Shown one piece after another: positions 63,791-64,000 of a stretch of 64,000 bases of DNA. Position numbers and translations under genes: made by a program. Numbering within the stretch: position 1 is the stretch's first letter; each line of letters opens with the position of its first letter. The DNA comes from Natrinema ejinorense (GTDB taxonomy: Archaea > Halobacteriota > Halobacteria > Halobacteriales > Natrialbaceae): positions 1 to 64,000 of the forward strand of contig NZ_NXNI01000002.1 in the NCBI RefSeq assembly GCF_002494345.1, in the 5' to 3' direction. The notes beneath the pieces are model-generated. The model saw only the letters and a program-made list of their open reading frames with translations, made no database searches and was not told where the DNA came from.

Positions 63791-64000
63791 ATGGGTCTCA
63801 TCGCTGAGTTCGATATCGACTGTAAGGCGTTACCGCTCGCCGGAATGGCAGCAAGCGTCCCCGAAGCGACACTGACGCTCGATCTGCAGTTCAATCACGG
63901 GGACGGACCATTGTTCATCGTTACCGTACAGAATGGCTCTCGGTTGGACATTGAAAGCGCTTTCACGGAGGCATACGACGTCGAGGAGTGGGCGCTCATT
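63791..64000 (+). CDS. Bacterio-opsin-activator-like regulator, truncated by window end
   Basis: The first 70 codons of an open frame running off the window: MGLIAEFDIDCKALPLAGMA, then AASVPEATLTLDLQFNHGDG, FIVTVQNGSRLDIESAFTEA and YDVEEWALI. This matches the N-terminal domain of haloarchaeal Bat-like HTH_10 regulators. The C-terminal HTH would lie outside. A TATA-like CAATACAACC sits about 25 nt upstream, so the start is probably leaderless. Confidence 0.75.
   Translation, partial: MGLIAEFDIDCKALPLAGMAASVPEATLTLDLQFNHGDGPLFIVTVQNGSRLDIESAFTEAYDVEEWALI

Noticed and set aside
1-64000. CRISPR array or tRNA gene
   Set aside because: No regularly spaced direct repeats and no cloverleaf-like sequence with a TTCGA-type T loop were seen on either strand by eye.

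Overview
The window reads as chromosome from a halophilic archaeon (class Halobacteria, probably Natrialbales-like). The genes are GC-rich and encode very acidic proteins. Many start codons lie 20-30 nt after an A/T-rich TATA-like element with no ribosome binding site, which suggests leaderless transcripts, while genes inside operons overlap by ATGA or carry a GGAGGT. The element types (IS4-type and IS6-type transposases, an IS200/IS605-type TnpB relic, tandem IclR and HTH_10 regulators, NhaC antiporters) fit haloarchaea. No rRNA, tRNA or CRISPR array was seen.

Layout: 0-4 kb is core metabolism (MoeA, then a CoA-transferase / thiolase / Zn-ribbon operon). 4.4-17.2 kb is an accessory island of more A/T-rich genes between two different IS4-type transposases and followed by a tyrosine integrase and a dead IS6-type element. 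It holds a divergent SRPBCC / HTH regulator / saccharopine-dehydrogenase-like unit sharing a perfect 14-bp palindrome, a UPF0175-PIN toxin-antitoxin pair, and an ABC exporter whose ATPase and double-length permease converge. 17.3-33.6 kb looks like an arginine/ornithine catabolic region: ThDP enzyme, two NhaC-type antiporters, aldehyde dehydrogenase, arginase, two near-identical class-III aminotransferases (the first broken by a 1-base deletion), glutamate dehydrogenase and two IclR regulators. Arginase, aminotransferase, aldehyde dehydrogenase and glutamate dehydrogenase together would take arginine to 2-oxoglutarate.

33.7-45.9 kb is accessory: a second IS6-type relic, a membrane protein, an MsrA homologue without its catalytic Cys, a 1426-residue P-loop protein with a helical-repeat C-terminus followed by a 651-residue HEAT-repeat protein (the best candidate for an undescribed system), a Tat-type beta-propeller protein, an 86-bp MITE-like hairpin, a mosaic of dead IS6-type pieces around a very A/T-rich 61-residue membrane-protein gene, and a secreted lysyl-oxidase-like protein.

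46.4-59.7 kb is a catabolic block on CoA thioesters and carboxylic acids: a UbiD pair, acyl-CoA ligase, acyl-CoA dehydrogenase, biotin carboxylase/BCCP, carboxyltransferase, MaoC hydratase and a CitE-type lyase, with a methyltransferase gene and a dead TnpB element inserted before the lyase gene. 59.8-63.8 kb is decayed sequence around one DMT transporter, and the window ends inside a bacterio-opsin-activator-like regulator gene.
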